Assembly: GCA_945896675.1 (NCBI GenBank)
Contig: CAMDEM010000006.1
Location: 27,288-91,287, forward strand
Direction of reading: 5' to 3'
DNA length: 64,000 nucleotides
Origin: Cyanobium sp. NIES-981
GTDB taxonomy: Bacteria > Cyanobacteriota > Cyanobacteriia > PCC-6307 > Cyanobiaceae
Position numbers and translations under genes: made by a program. This document shows positions 1 through 8,555 of this stretch, piece by piece; the first letter of the stretch is position 1, and the number at the start of each line of letters is the position of its first letter. The notes beneath the pieces were generated by a model. That model searched no databases. It was given only the letters and a program-made list of their open reading frames with translations, and was not told where the DNA came from.

Positions 1-727
1 TCACATGGCCCACGAGCAAAAGGGCGGTGTTCTGGCGTTTGGCAATCCGGGCCAGGGCCGCAGCGCACTCCCGCACTTGGGCCACGGAGCCCGGGGCGCT
101 GCCGAGCTCGGCGTCGTGCAGGGCCTGGATGCTGTCGATGATGGCCACCGCTGGCCTCAAGGCCTCGAGTTCCTGCAGCACCAACTCCAGGTCGGTTTCG
201 GCCAACAGCTGAAAATCAGCCCCCAGGTTTTGAGCTTCTGCCCCAGAACCTCCAGCTCCTGTGACCTCTGCTCCGGGAACCTCAGCCAGCCGGCGCCAGC
301 GCAACTTCACCTGCTGGGCCGATTCCTCCGCACTCACGTAGAGCACCGAGGTGCGCCCAGCCATGGAGCGGCAGCTCTGCAGCAGCAAGGTGGATTTGCC
401 GATACCCGGATCCCCGCCCAGCAACACCAGGGAGCCCGGCACCAGCCCCCCACCCAAAACCCGATCAAATTCGCCATAGCCCGTAGCCAGGCGCTGCAAG
501 GGCCGCTCCCCCACCGATTGGATCGGCTCCGAGCGCTTCGGCTGCCCCGCCCCTGCCTCCGCCGGATTAGGCACGGGCCGCCGCCGCCGGCTATCGGCAG
601 CTGGTGCGGCCGTCTGCAGCTGTTCCACCAGGCTGTTCCAGCTGCCACAGCTGGAACATTTGCCAAAAAATTGACGGGTTTGGGCCCCGCAACTGGTGCA
701 AACAAAAACGGAGCTGGATTTAGCCAC
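1..727 (-). CDS. radA: DNA repair protein RadA (Sms), C-terminus cut by window edge
   Basis: RadA is a RecA-like ATPase that helps process recombination intermediates and branch migration. The reverse strand reads about 242 codons from a GTG at 727 to the window edge without a stop, so the ATPase tail and the Lon-like domain are missing. The N-terminus carries the RadA zinc finger (CTSCGAQ near residue 11, then KCSSCG), followed by Walker A GGDPGIGKST around residue 100 and a Walker B-like stretch VAIIDSIQAL. An in-frame TAG at 773-775 limits how far upstream the start can lie. The gene is divergent from rpaB, leaving about 130 bases for both promoters. It is missing from the ORF track because it has no stop inside the window. 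Identification is secure; the GTG start is inferred. Confidence 0.93.
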   Translation of the reverse strand, partial: MAKSSSVFVCTSCGAQTRQFFGKCSSCGSWNSLVEQLQTAAPAADSRRRRPVPNPAEAGAGQPKRSEPIQSVGERPLQRLATGYGEFDRVLGGGLVPGSLVLLGGDPGIGKSTLLLQSCRSMAGRTSVLYVSAEESAQQVKLRWRRLAEVPGAEVTGAGGSGAEAQNLGADFQLLAETDLELVLQELEALRPAVAIIDSIQALHDAELGSAPGSVAQVRECAAALARIAKRQNTALLLVGHV

Positions 728-858
728 AGGGGGTTGGGCTTGGCGAAGGGAATCGGAATTGGGGCCACCGTTCTATGAAGAAAGATGGCGTTCGATGAAC
801 TGTTTGCCCCTCAAGACACTTCAGTGGTCTGATCCGATGTAGCAGCAGGGCTGCGGCG

Positions 859-1605
859 ATGACGGCTTCCGCCCCCGCAAAAGAAACCATCCTTGTCGTC
901 GACGACGAGGCCAGCATCCGCAGGATTCTGGAAACCCGGCTTTCCATGATTGGCTACCACGTGGTCACCGCCTGCGACGGCGTCGAGGCCCTGGAGCTGT
1001 TTCAGAGCACCAACCCCGACCTGGTGGTGCTCGACGTGATGATGCCCAAGCTCGATGGCTACGGCGTTTGCCAGGAGCTGCGCAAGGAATCGGACGTGCC
1101 GATCGTGATGCTCACCGCCCTCGGCGATGTGGCCGACCGCATCACCGGCCTTGAACTCGGCGCCGACGACTATGTCGTCAAACCCTTCAGCCCCAAGGAA
1201 CTCGAAGCCCGCATCCGCTGCGTGCTGCGCCGGGTGGACAAGGATTCGGTGGCTGGCCTGCCCAGCTCCGGCGTGATCCAGGTGGGGAATCTCCGCATCG
1301 ACACCAACAAGCGTCAGGTGTTCAGCGGCGAGGAGCGCATTCGGCTCACCGGCATGGAATTCAGCCTGCTGGAATTGCTGGTCAGCCGCTCCGGAGAACC
1401 CTTTAGCCGCGGGGAAATCCTCAAGGACGTGTGGGGCTACACCCCCGAGCGCCATGTCGATACACGGGTGGTGGATGTGCATATCTCCCGGCTTCGCTCC
1501 AAACTGGAAGACGACCCTGCCAATCCCGAGCTGATCCTCACGGCTCGGGGCACTGGCTACCTGTTCCAACGCATCGTTGACGCCGTTGTCTCCGAAGGAG
1601 CCTGA
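859..1605 (+). CDS. rpaB: OmpR-type response regulator RpaB (Ycf27)
   Basis: RpaB is the essential cyanobacterial response regulator that, with the kinase Hik33/NblS, represses high-light genes and supports photosystem genes by binding HLR1 sites. The 248-residue protein has a receiver domain (acidic pocket VVDDE, phospho-acceptor Asp59 in VVLDVMMPK, KPF lysine near 108) and a C-terminal winged helix ending in the trans-reg motif RGTGYLF. The length matches the family. Identification as RpaB rather than a generic OmpR regulator rests on near full-length resemblance to the chloroplast Ycf27 pattern (VVDVHISRLRSKLEDDP). Its last 29 bases overlap the longest plsX reading frame. I saw no convincing HLR1 pair upstream, so autoregulation is not shown. 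Confidence 0.93.
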   Translation: MTASAPAKETILVVDDEASIRRILETRLSMIGYHVVTACDGVEALELFQSTNPDLVVLDVMMPKLDGYGVCQELRKESDVPIVMLTALGDVADRITGLELGADDYVVKPFSPKELEARIRCVLRRVDKDSVAGLPSSGVIQVGNLRIDTNKRQVFSGEERIRLTGMEFSLLELLVSRSGEPFSRGEILKDVWGYTPERHVDTRVVDVHISRLRSKLEDDPANPELILTARGTGYLFQRIVDAVVSEGA

Positions 1606-2965
1606 TTTCTCCCCCGCCAGCCCCAAGCGGGCCAAGCCCAGTCGGGCGATCCGACGGCTGGTGATTTGGTACCGGCGCAATGCCGCCGTGACCAGCCTGG
1701 TGGATACGGCCACTTCCGCAGCAAACACCGCCGGCAGCATGGCTGGGTCCGTTGCTGGGGTTGCCGGGTCCGTGGCCGGCGCTGCCGTCTCAGGGGCAGG
1801 ATCGGTGGCCGGAGCGGCCGTTTCCGGCGCAGGCTCCATGGCCGGCGCCGTGCTGCAACCCCTGGTCTTTGACCCCCTACGCCGCCTGCAACAGGGCAGT
1901 GGGAACGATGGCTCCATCAACGACGCCGACCGTCTCTGGGTGGCCGTTGATGGCATGGGCGGTGATTTCGCCCCGGGCCCCATCCTCGAGGGCTGCCTGC
2001 GCGCAGTGGAGTTACTCCCCCTGCGGGTGCGGTTTGTGGCCGAAGAGGCTCCCCTGCACCAGGCCGTAGCCGCCATGGGTCTCCAGCAGGAGCTCGCCAC
2101 AGCCCTCGAGCGCAACCTGATCCAAATCATCCCCAGCGGCCCGTCAGTGGGGATGGATGAGGAAGCCACGGTGGTGCGCAAAAAGCGAGACGCCAGCATC
2201 AACATGGCGATGGACCTGGTCAAAGGGGGCCAGGCCACGGCCGTCTATTCGGCAGGCAATTCGGGCGCGGTGATGGCCTCCGCCATCTTCCGGCTGGGAC
2301 GGCTCAAGGGCATTGATCGCCCCGCCATTGGCGCCCTCTTCCCCACCCGGGATCCGGCCCAGCAGGTGCTCGTGCTGGATGTGGGCGCCAACATGGATTG
2401 CAAAGCCACCTACCTGCACCAGTGGGCCCTGCTCGGCAACATCTACAGCCGCGATGTGCTGCAGGTGAAACAACCCCGCATTGGCCTGGTCAACATTGGC
2501 GAAGAGGAATGCAAGGGCAACGAGCTCTGCCTCAAGACCTACCCCCTGCTCGCCGCGGAGCAGCGCTTTGTATTTGCGGGCAACTGCGAAGGTCGCGACG
2601 TGCTGTCAGGCGATTTCGACGTGGTGGTCTGTGACGGCTTCACCGGCAACGTGCTGCTGAAATTCCTGGAATCGGTGGGCAGCGTCCTGCTGGATGTGAT
2701 CAAGGAAGAGTTGCCCCGGGGCCGGCGCGGCAAGGTGGGCTCGGCCTTCCTGATCAACAACCTGCGCCGAATCAAAAAGCGCCTCGACCATGCCGAACAC
2801 GGCGGCGCCCTGCTGCTGGGCGTTGATGGGGTCTGCGTGATCGGCCATGGCAGCAGCAAGGCCCTCTCCGTGCTCAGCGCCCTGCGCCTGGCCCACTCCG
2901 CCGCCAACCACGGGGTCATGGCCAACCTGCATGCCCTCAGTGCAAGCGCACCTGTGGTTGACTGA
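1577..2965 (+). CDS. plsX: Phosphate acyltransferase PlsX with N-terminal extension
   Basis: PlsX converts acyl-ACP to acyl-phosphate, the first step of phosphatidic acid synthesis; it works at the membrane surface. The catalytic core begins near residue 119 (RLWVAVDGMGGDFAP) and runs to the end, close to the usual 330-350 residues. Before it lie over 100 residues: a basic segment (RAIRRLVIWYRR), then an Ala/Gly/Ser/Val-rich tandem repeat with period 11 (GSVAGAAVSGA). The start is uncertain: a TTG at 1577 overlaps rpaB by 29 bases, and a GTG at 1661 or ATG at 1739 are alternatives. The repeat differs between copies only at third codon positions, so it is probably translated. fabH, fabD and plsC follow, forming a fatty-acid and phospholipid initiation cluster. 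Confidence 0.93.
   Translation: MTPLSPKEPDFSPASPKRAKPSRAIRRLVIWYRRNAAVTSLVDTATSAANTAGSMAGSVAGVAGSVAGAAVSGAGSVAGAAVSGAGSMAGAVLQPLVFDPLRRLQQGSGNDGSINDADRLWVAVDGMGGDFAPGPILEGCLRAVELLPLRVRFVAEEAPLHQAVAAMGLQQELATALERNLIQIIPSGPSVGMDEEATVVRKKRDASINMAMDLVKGGQATAVYSAGNSGAVMASAIFRLGRLKGIDRPAIGALFPTRDPAQQVLVLDVGANMDCKATYLHQWALLGNIYSRDVLQVKQPRIGLVNIGEEECKGNELCLKTYPLLAAEQRFVFAGNCEGRDVLSGDFDVVVCDGFTGNVLLKFLESVGSVLLDVIKEELPRGRRGKVGSAFLINNLRRIKKRLDHAEHGGALLLGVDGVCVIGHGSSKALSVLSALRLAHSAANHGVMANLHALSASAPVVD
1745..1852 (+). repeat. 33-bp coding tandem repeat in the plsX extension
   Basis: Two complete 33-base units (1766-1798 and 1799-1831) encode the same 11 residues GSVAGAAVSGA. They differ at seven positions, all of them third codon positions. 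A partial unit precedes them (1745-1765) and another follows (1832-1852, GSMAGAV). The small-residue periodicity suits packed helices or membrane association. Confidence 0.85.
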
Positions 2966-2986
2966 GCCCACTTCTGGCCGGCTCCC

Positions 2987-4024
2987 GTGTCGCTTGGCGG
3001 CGTTGCACAACCAGCACCTGGCCTCCTCCCTTGGGGGATGGCCCTGGTGGGCAGCGGCAGTGCCGTTCCAGCCGCCAGTATTAGCAACACCCAGCTGAGC
3101 GGCCGGGTTGAGACCAACGACGAGTGGATCCGCACCCGCACCGGCATTGGAGCCCGCCGGGTTGCCGGACCCGAGGAATCCCTCACCACCCTGGCCACCC
3201 GGGCTGGCCAGGCAGCCCTCGATCACGCGGGCTGGCGGGCTGAGGATCTGGACCTGATCCTGCTGGCCACCTCCAGCCCCGACGACCTCTTCGGCACAGC
3301 GCCGCGCATTCAAGGGGCGCTTGGGGCCACCAAGGCCGTGGCCTTCGATCTCACCGCGGCCTGCAGCGGCTTTCTTTTTGCCCTGATCACTGCCAACCAA
3401 TACCTGGCCACGGGGGCGATGCGCCGGGCCCTGGTGATTGGCGCCGACCAGCTGAGCCGCTGGGTCAACTGGGACGACCGCAGCACCTGCGTGCTGTTTG
3501 GCGATGGCGCCGGCGCCGTGGCCGTGGAAGCATGCCCATCCCCTGAAACGGGCCTGCTGGGCTTTCGGATGCGCTCCGATGGCAGCCGCAATGGCTGCCT
3601 CACCCTGGCCCAAACCAACACCCATGAACCCCTCTTGGATGGGCTTTCAGCCCAAAAAGGTGGCTTTGCCCCGATCCAGATGAATGGCCAGGAGGTTTAC
3701 AAGTTCGCGGTGCGGGAAGTGCCCGCAATCCTGGCCGAGTTGCTGGAGGCCACCGGCACGTCGCCCGACCAACTCGACTGGCTGCTGTTGCACCAGGCCA
3801 ACCAGCGCATCCTCGATGCGGTAGCCCAGCGCTTTTCCATGCCCCAAGAGCAGGTGCTCAGCAACCTGGCCCACTACGGCAACACCTCGGCCGCCACGAT
3901 CCCGCTGATGCTGGATGAGGCGGTGAAGGATGGCCGGGTGCAACCGGGCCACCTGCTCGCAAGCAGTGGCTTTGGTGCTGGCCTGAGCTGGGGTGGTGCC
4001 CTGCTGCGCTGGAGCGGGCCCTAA
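2987..4024 (+). CDS. fabH: Beta-ketoacyl-ACP synthase III
   Basis: FabH condenses acetyl-CoA with malonyl-ACP to start fatty acid synthesis. The Cys-His-Asn triad is visible: Cys126 in TAACSGF, His in LLLHQANQRI and Asn in HYGNTSAAT. The reading frame opens with GTG at 2987, 21 bases after plsX. An internal ATG at 3038 (MALVGSGSAVP) starts where most family members do, so the first 17 residues may not be made. At 328-345 residues the length fits the family. Co-direction with plsX, fabD and plsC supports one transcription unit supplying acyl chains for thylakoid and plasma membrane lipids. Confidence 0.96.
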   Translation: MSLGGVAQPAPGLLPWGMALVGSGSAVPAASISNTQLSGRVETNDEWIRTRTGIGARRVAGPEESLTTLATRAGQAALDHAGWRAEDLDLILLATSSPDDLFGTAPRIQGALGATKAVAFDLTAACSGFLFALITANQYLATGAMRRALVIGADQLSRWVNWDDRSTCVLFGDGAGAVAVEACPSPETGLLGFRMRSDGSRNGCLTLAQTNTHEPLLDGLSAQKGGFAPIQMNGQEVYKFAVREVPAILAELLEATGTSPDQLDWLLLHQANQRILDAVAQRFSMPQEQVLSNLAHYGNTSAATIPLMLDEAVKDGRVQPGHLLASSGFGAGLSWGGALLRWSGP

Positions 4025-4054
4025 TCTCCTGCCGACCGTTACAGCACTAGCTCC

Positions 4055-4945
4055 ATGGGGATTGCCTGGGTGTTTCCTGGCCAGGGTTCGCAGAAGGTGG
4101 GCATGGCCGATGGCCTCCTCGATCTCCCTGGGGCGTTGGAGTGTTTTCGCCAGGCCTCCGATCTGCTGGGCCGCGACCTGCTCGCCATTTGCCAAGGCCA
4201 GGCCACCGGTGAGCTCAGCGACCTCAACGACACCCGCAACACCCAACCGGCCCTCTTTCTGATCGAAAGCCTGCTTTCCAGCCAACTACAAGCCCAGGGC
4301 CGCAGCCCCTCGCTCGTGGCCGGTCACAGCCTCGGTGAATTGGTGGCGCTCCATGTGGCCGGGGTGTTCGATTTCGCCACGGGTCTGGCCTTGATGCAGA
4401 AGCGCAGCACCTTGATGGCCGCCGCGGGCGGTGGGGCCATGACCGCTGTGATGGGCTTCGATCGGAGTCAACTGGACCAGCTTGTGGCAGCCACCGAAGG
4501 CGTCGTGATTGCCAACGACAACAGCAGCGCCCAGGTGGTGCTCTCCGGCAGCCCGGAAGCAGTGGCCGCCGTAGCCGGCCAACTCACTTGCAAGCGTGCC
4601 ATTCCCCTGGCGGTGAGCGGGGCCTTCCATTCCCCCTTCATGGCCGATGCCGCCCAGGCCTTTGCCCAGGAGCTCGAAGCGGTGCCCTTTGCCGATGCCC
4701 AGGTTCCGGTGCTGAGCAACACCGATCCCACCCCCGCCACCAGCGGCGAAACCATCAAGGTCCGCCTGATCCAGCAAATGACCACGGGGGTGCGTTGGCG
4801 GGAAACCATGGACCAGTTCACGGCCCTGGGGATCGACACAGCCGTGGAGATCGGCCCCGGCGCGGTGCTCAGCGGCTTGATCAAGCGCAGTTGCGAGGGC
4901 ATCGCCACCGCCCAGGTGGCCAATGCCGGTGACCTCGGCCAATGA
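4055..4945 (+). CDS. fabD: Malonyl-CoA:ACP transacylase
   Basis: FabD loads malonate onto acyl carrier protein, making the extender unit for fatty acid synthesis. The 296-residue protein shows the N-terminal FPGQGSQ motif, the nucleophile Ser92 in GHSLGE and the catalytic His in SGAFHSPFM near residue 205, all in family spacing. ATG at 4055 starts directly at the conserved motif (GIAWVFPGQG), so the start is well placed. Its stop overlaps the plsC start by four bases (ATGA), suggesting translational coupling. Confidence 0.97.
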   Translation: MGIAWVFPGQGSQKVGMADGLLDLPGALECFRQASDLLGRDLLAICQGQATGELSDLNDTRNTQPALFLIESLLSSQLQAQGRSPSLVAGHSLGELVALHVAGVFDFATGLALMQKRSTLMAAAGGGAMTAVMGFDRSQLDQLVAATEGVVIANDNSSAQVVLSGSPEAVAAVAGQLTCKRAIPLAVSGAFHSPFMADAAQAFAQELEAVPFADAQVPVLSNTDPTPATSGETIKVRLIQQMTTGVRWRETMDQFTALGIDTAVEIGPGAVLSGLIKRSCEGIATAQVANAGDLGQ

Positions 4946-5652
4946 ACCGCCCCGTTGCCGCGGTGAAGCGGGCCCTGCGTCGCCGCAAACCGGCTGATCC
5001 CCCCGCCCTGATCAGCAACCCCAAGCCCAGCCTCACCTACCGCTTGATCAGCTACCTGCTGGTCTTTCCGGTGTACCGGTTGCTGTTTCGGGGCCGCACC
5101 TTGGGCAATCGAAACGTGCCGATGGATGGCGCCGTCGTGGTGGTGGCGAACCACGGCTCCCACCTCGATCCACCCCTGCTGGGCCATGCCCTGGGGCGCC
5201 CCGTGGCCTTCATGGCCAAAGCAGAACTGTTCAAAGTTCCGCTGCTGGGGGCGATTATCCGGGCCTGTGGCGCCTACCCGGTAGCGAGGGGCGCCAGCGA
5301 TCGGGAGGCCATCCGCACCGCCACCGATCGGCTGCTCGAGGGCTGGGCCATCGGCGTGTTCATCGACGGAACCCGCCAAGGGGATGGCCGGGTCAACAAT
5401 CCCCAGGCCGGCGCTGCCCTCCTGGCAGCCAGGTCCGGAGCCCCCCTGTTGCCTGTGGCGATCATCAATAGCCACCGGGCCCTGGGGCCTGGCAAGGGCG
5501 GGATCCGGCTGGTGCAAATCCAAATCCGCATTGGCACCCCCATCCAGCCGCCGGCCTCGCGCAAGCGGCCCGACCTGGACTTGGCCACCGAGGCCTGTCA
5601 GCGGCAAATCAATGCCCTTTTGGATCAGGGCCTCGCTCAGGACGTCAGCTAA
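4942..5652 (+). CDS. plsC: 1-acyl-sn-glycerol-3-phosphate acyltransferase
   Basis: PlsC adds the second acyl chain to lysophosphatidic acid, giving phosphatidic acid. The 236-residue protein has the acyltransferase HX4D box (NHGSHLD), a hydrophobic segment before it that probably inserts in the membrane (LISYLLVFPVYRLLF), and the later FIDGTRQG block corresponding to the family FPEGTRS motif. Here the Pro-Glu pair is Ile-Asp, a mild departure seen by eye. It overlaps fabD by four bases and ends interlocked with the convergent ydcF-like gene, whose stop shares the same CTAA. Confidence 0.93.
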   Translation: MNRPVAAVKRALRRRKPADPPALISNPKPSLTYRLISYLLVFPVYRLLFRGRTLGNRNVPMDGAVVVVANHGSHLDPPLLGHALGRPVAFMAKAELFKVPLLGAIIRACGAYPVARGASDREAIRTATDRLLEGWAIGVFIDGTRQGDGRVNNPQAGAALLAARSGAPLLPVAIINSHRALGPGKGGIRLVQIQIRIGTPIQPPASRKRPDLDLATEACQRQINALLDQGLAQDVS

Positions 5653-6281
5653 CTGACCATCCAGCTGCGGATGTCGCGGCCGGTGAGCACCCAAAGCATG
5701 GCCCGGGCGCCATCGCCCCACACCTTGCCCTGGCTCTCCTGGTGGCAACTGTCGCCACAGGGCACCGGCACTGGGGTGAGCTGGATCCCCCGACTGCCGG
5801 CAACAATCCGTCCCACCATCAGGGCCCTCGGCATGTGGTCGCTGCTTGTCACGAGAAGGGCATGGCGAATGCGGGCCCGCTGCAACTCATCCACCAGGGA
5901 GGTGAAATTGGTGAGGGTGTCGTGGGCCCGGTAATCGAGCTGCACCTGGTGGGCTGGCAGGCCTTCCCGCTGCTGGAACAACCAACGGGCGTACTCGGGA
6001 TTGCTGCCCCCGGTCACCACCACGGGCAAGCCATCCTGCTGGGCCAATTCGGCCCCCCTCTGCTCCCGGGCCACATCCCCCCCCAGCACCAGGATCATCT
6101 GGGGAGGGGGAGAAGCCGGCCACCACCAGCCCCGGGACAGCCACAGCAAGCCAGCGGCCCCGGCCATGAGCGCCATCCGCTTCACCGGGCCTTTGCGCCT
6201 TGGCCGGCGTGGGGGGACGCGCCCCGCTGATTGACGCCCCCCCGAGGGGCGGCGTGGGGAATTGCGACGGGGAGTACCCAC
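5649..6281 (-). CDS. YdcF family (DUF218) protein, membrane-anchored
   Basis: This DUF218 protein has a basic N-terminus (many Arg and Pro), one hydrophobic segment near residues 36-50 (MALMAGAAGLLWLS) and a domain opening with MILVLGGDVAREQRGAEL, the typical start of the YdcF fold. SSDHMPRALM matches the conserved later block of that family. Relatives include SanA and ElyC, linked to envelope integrity, but the substrate is unknown. It starts with GTG at 6281, five bases after the tsaB stop, so it is probably the last gene of a ycf34-tsaB-ydcF transcript. Confidence 0.82.
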   Translation of the reverse strand: MGTPRRNSPRRPSGGRQSAGRVPPRRPRRKGPVKRMALMAGAAGLLWLSRGWWWPASPPPQMILVLGGDVAREQRGAELAQQDGLPVVVTGGSNPEYARWLFQQREGLPAHQVQLDYRAHDTLTNFTSLVDELQRARIRHALLVTSSDHMPRALMVGRIVAGSRGIQLTPVPVPCGDSCHQESQGKVWGDGARAMLWVLTGRDIRSWMVS

Positions 6282-6286
6282 GGCCC

Positions 6287-6925
6287 TCAGGCCTCCCCCA
6301 CCGGGGAGGTGGGATAGAGGGGCAACACCGGCTGCCAGGGCGCCTCAATGCCCGCAGAGGCCGCCAGGCAGGCCAGGTGCACCAACTGGTCCACATCCGC
6401 AGGCAGCTCCGGGATCGCGACCTGCTGGGGCCCGGCAGGCAACTCCGAAGCGCTCGCGTAGAGCTTGGGGGCAGCCAATTCCTCCATGCCACCCCAGGCG
6501 TCGGGATTGAAGCCATGGGCCCCCGGGCCATAACAACCGGCCACCACCCCCCGGCGCGGCAAGGTCTGGACCAACCATGTCGGCTCCTGCAGCTGCAGCC
6601 GCCGGGCAATCAGCAGAAAACTACCCACCCCATCGAGGGGCACCCCGAGCTGCTCGGCCAGGGTGCGGGCCATCACCACCGTCAAACGGGTGCCCGTAAA
6701 TCCCCCTGGGCCAAGGGCCACCGCCAAACGGCCAATCTGCGGCCACTGCTCGGCCGGCAACACCGCTTCCACCGCATTGAAGAGCTGGTTGGAGAGGGAA
6801 CGGCCCAAGGGGAACGCCTGGCTTCGGCCCGCCGGGTTGCCAGCAAAAGCTCCCTGGCCATCAAGGGAGGCCACCCCAACACCAAGCACCTCGCTGGAGC
6901 TGTGCAACGCCAACACCAGGCTCAT
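6287..6925 (-). CDS. tsaB: tRNA threonylcarbamoyladenosine biosynthesis protein TsaB
   Basis: TsaB is the non-catalytic partner of TsaD in making t6A at position 37 of ANN-decoding tRNAs. The 212-residue protein begins with the ASKHA-type strand LALHSSSEVLGVGV and carries the family signature GPGGFTGTRL near residue 72. It lies ten bases downstream of ycf34 on the same strand. The C-terminal half is less conserved, as usual for TsaB. Confidence 0.92.
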   Translation of the reverse strand: MSLVLALHSSSEVLGVGVASLDGQGAFAGNPAGRSQAFPLGRSLSNQLFNAVEAVLPAEQWPQIGRLAVALGPGGFTGTRLTVVMARTLAEQLGVPLDGVGSFLLIARRLQLQEPTWLVQTLPRRGVVAGCYGPGAHGFNPDAWGGMEELAAPKLYASASELPAGPQQVAIPELPADVDQLVHLACLAASAGIEAPWQPVLPLYPTSPVGEA

Positions 6926-6935
6926 GGCCGCGCTC

Positions 6936-7187
6936 TCATGACGGCAGCACCACCCCTGGCCTTAGGCGCTGCCAGCGACCAGGCTCGGCAAGAAAACTGG
7001 CGCAAGCGCGCACATCCCATTCCACACCCACTCCACCTGCCGGTAGATCTTGCACCTGCACGTGAATTCTTGGCTCGCTGGGGCTGAAATCGGGCCCTGC
7101 GGTGAGATGGTCCACACCGTGCTGCCGTTCCACCGCGTGGTAGGCCTGACATCGGTCGACCCAGTGGCAATCCACGCAGATGCACAT
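6936..7187 (-). CDS. ycf34: Ycf34 family protein
   Basis: Ycf34 is a small protein found in cyanobacteria and algal plastids; the Synechocystis member was reported to bind an iron-sulfur cluster and affect photosynthetic performance. The 83-residue protein starts MCICVDCHWVDRC, with Cys at 2, 4, 7 and 13 as likely cluster ligands, then YHAVERQH, a family hallmark. The ORF track gives a 170-residue version, but the family N-terminus begins at the ATG at 7187. That start overlaps the start of the divergent cca gene, so the two genes share their first bases. Cluster binding is known from the family and not proven here. Confidence 0.9.
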   Translation of the reverse strand: MCICVDCHWVDRCQAYHAVERQHGVDHLTAGPDFSPSEPRIHVQVQDLPAGGVGVEWDVRACASFLAEPGRWQRLRPGVVLPS

Positions 7188-8472
7188 GCCGCCGCAGCTA
7201 CACCAGAACTTCATTCTGGCGGGCCAAGTGCTCGAGAGCCTCAATCCTGCCGGCTGGCCGCTCCGCCCCGAGGCCTTTCCTGAGGGCACCGCCCTGGTGG
7301 GAGGAGCCGTGCGGGATGCGCTACTCAATCGGCTTAGGCCGCGGCCGGATCTGGACCTGGTGGTGAACTGTGATGCGATTGGCTTTGCCAAGGAGGCCTC
7401 CCGCCGCTGGGGGGGCACCTGCGTGGTGCTGGATGCGGACCACGGCATCGCCCGGCTGGTAATTCAAGGCTGGACCGTTGACCTAGCCACCCAAGAGGGG
7501 GGCAGCCTGGAAGCGGATTTGGGGCGGCGGGATTTCACCGTCAATGCGATCGCCCTGCCCCTGGAAGAGGGAGCAAGCCTGGTCGATCCCACAGGCGGCC
7601 TGGATCACCTGCAAAGGGGCCAGCTGGTGGCGGTGCAGGAAGCCAATTTGGTGGCCGATCCCCTGCGGCTGCTCCGGGGGCTGAGGTTGGCCTCGGAACT
7701 GGGCTTTGAACTGGAGCCCCAAAGTCAGGTTTGGATCGAACGCCACGCCGAATTGCTGGGCAACGTGGCCGGCGAACGGGTCCTGGCGGAGCTGGAAAAA
7801 TTAGCGGCCGCCCCCGGGGGTCACCGCGGGCTGCAGGCCTGCCAAGCCATGGGGCTGCTCAAACCCTGGGGCGCCGATCCCTTGGCCCAGGGCAGACTGC
7901 AGGAGCTATCTGAGCAAAACGCCCGGGGCCGGGGCCTTGGCACCGAAGAGCTTTCCTGGGCCTTGCCCCTGGCCCGCCTGGCGGCCCTCTTTGGCCGGCA
8001 AGCCCTCGATGGGCTCCGCAGCAGTCGGCGCCTCCAGCAGCGCTGCCGTGCCCTGCGCCATTGGCAGACCGCCGGCCCCAGCGGACAGCTCAGCGAAACC
8101 GATCAGCTGCGCTTACACCAGGAGCTGGAGGCGGACCTCCCGGCCCTGCTCCTGTACTGGCCTGAAGTCTGGGCCAAAGCAGCCCTGGATCGCTGGCGCG
8201 ATCCAGCCGATCCCCTGTTTCACCCCCGCCCCCCCGTCGACGGCAAGGCCATACAGGAGCACCTCGCCTTGAAGCCAAGCCGCCAGCTCGGTGAGCTGCT
8301 CCATCACCTCACCCTGGAGCGCGCCTTCGGGCGGCTCCCCACAGCCCCTGACCCATCAGCCGAAGAAATGTCCGACGTGTGGGCCTGCGCAAAACGCTGG
8401 CTCGAACAGCCGGCGACGGAAGAGAAGGCCAAAACGCTGGGGAAGCGGAAAGAATCAGAGAAGGCGCCGTGA
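7180..8472 (+). CDS. cca: CCA tRNA nucleotidyltransferase / poly(A) polymerase family
   Basis: This class II nucleotidyltransferase adds or repairs the 3' CCA of tRNA. The head domain shows LVGGAVRDALL, the metal-binding pair in RPDLDLVV, and RRDFTVNAIAL, all canonical; the neck block ADPLRLLRGLRLASEL follows. The protein is about 430 residues. ATGs at 7180 and 7186 are both possible starts. The 7186 ATG sits in a CATG whose other strand is the ycf34 start codon. The C-terminal tail is charged and Lys-rich (KRKESEKAP). Whether the enzyme adds CCA, only A, or polyadenylates cannot be settled from motifs alone. Confidence 0.92.
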   Translation: MHMPPQLHQNFILAGQVLESLNPAGWPLRPEAFPEGTALVGGAVRDALLNRLRPRPDLDLVVNCDAIGFAKEASRRWGGTCVVLDADHGIARLVIQGWTVDLATQEGGSLEADLGRRDFTVNAIALPLEEGASLVDPTGGLDHLQRGQLVAVQEANLVADPLRLLRGLRLASELGFELEPQSQVWIERHAELLGNVAGERVLAELEKLAAAPGGHRGLQACQAMGLLKPWGADPLAQGRLQELSEQNARGRGLGTEELSWALPLARLAALFGRQALDGLRSSRRLQQRCRALRHWQTAGPSGQLSETDQLRLHQELEADLPALLLYWPEVWAKAALDRWRDPADPLFHPRPPVDGKAIQEHLALKPSRQLGELLHHLTLERAFGRLPTAPDPSAEEMSDVWACAKRWLEQPATEEKAKTLGKRKESEKAP

Positions 8473-8492
8473 TTAACTCACTAATGCAATGG

Positions 8493-8555
8493 CTTGACGC
8501 CAGAGGTTTTCCCTCACCTTCAAGACAGACAGTATTTCCCTCCCCCCTTCTATCC
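8493..8555 (+). promoter_or_regulatory. Pyrimidine-rich leader before the RRM gene
   Basis: The 63 bases before the RNA-binding protein gene are rich in C and T, ending TCCCTCCCCCCTTCTATCC right before the ATG. No purine-rich Shine-Dalgarno is present, so translation probably starts without one. No clear -10 box was recognised. Confidence 0.35.

Noticed and set aside
811-2238. 475-residue antisense ORF across rpaB and plsX
   Set aside because: It is opposite two clear genes, is rich in Arg, Ala and Pro, and its repeats are just the plsX repeat read backwards. High GC makes long shadow frames common here (also 2606-3625, 4468-5748, 17511-18593, 43010-44245 and the front of 47028-48899).
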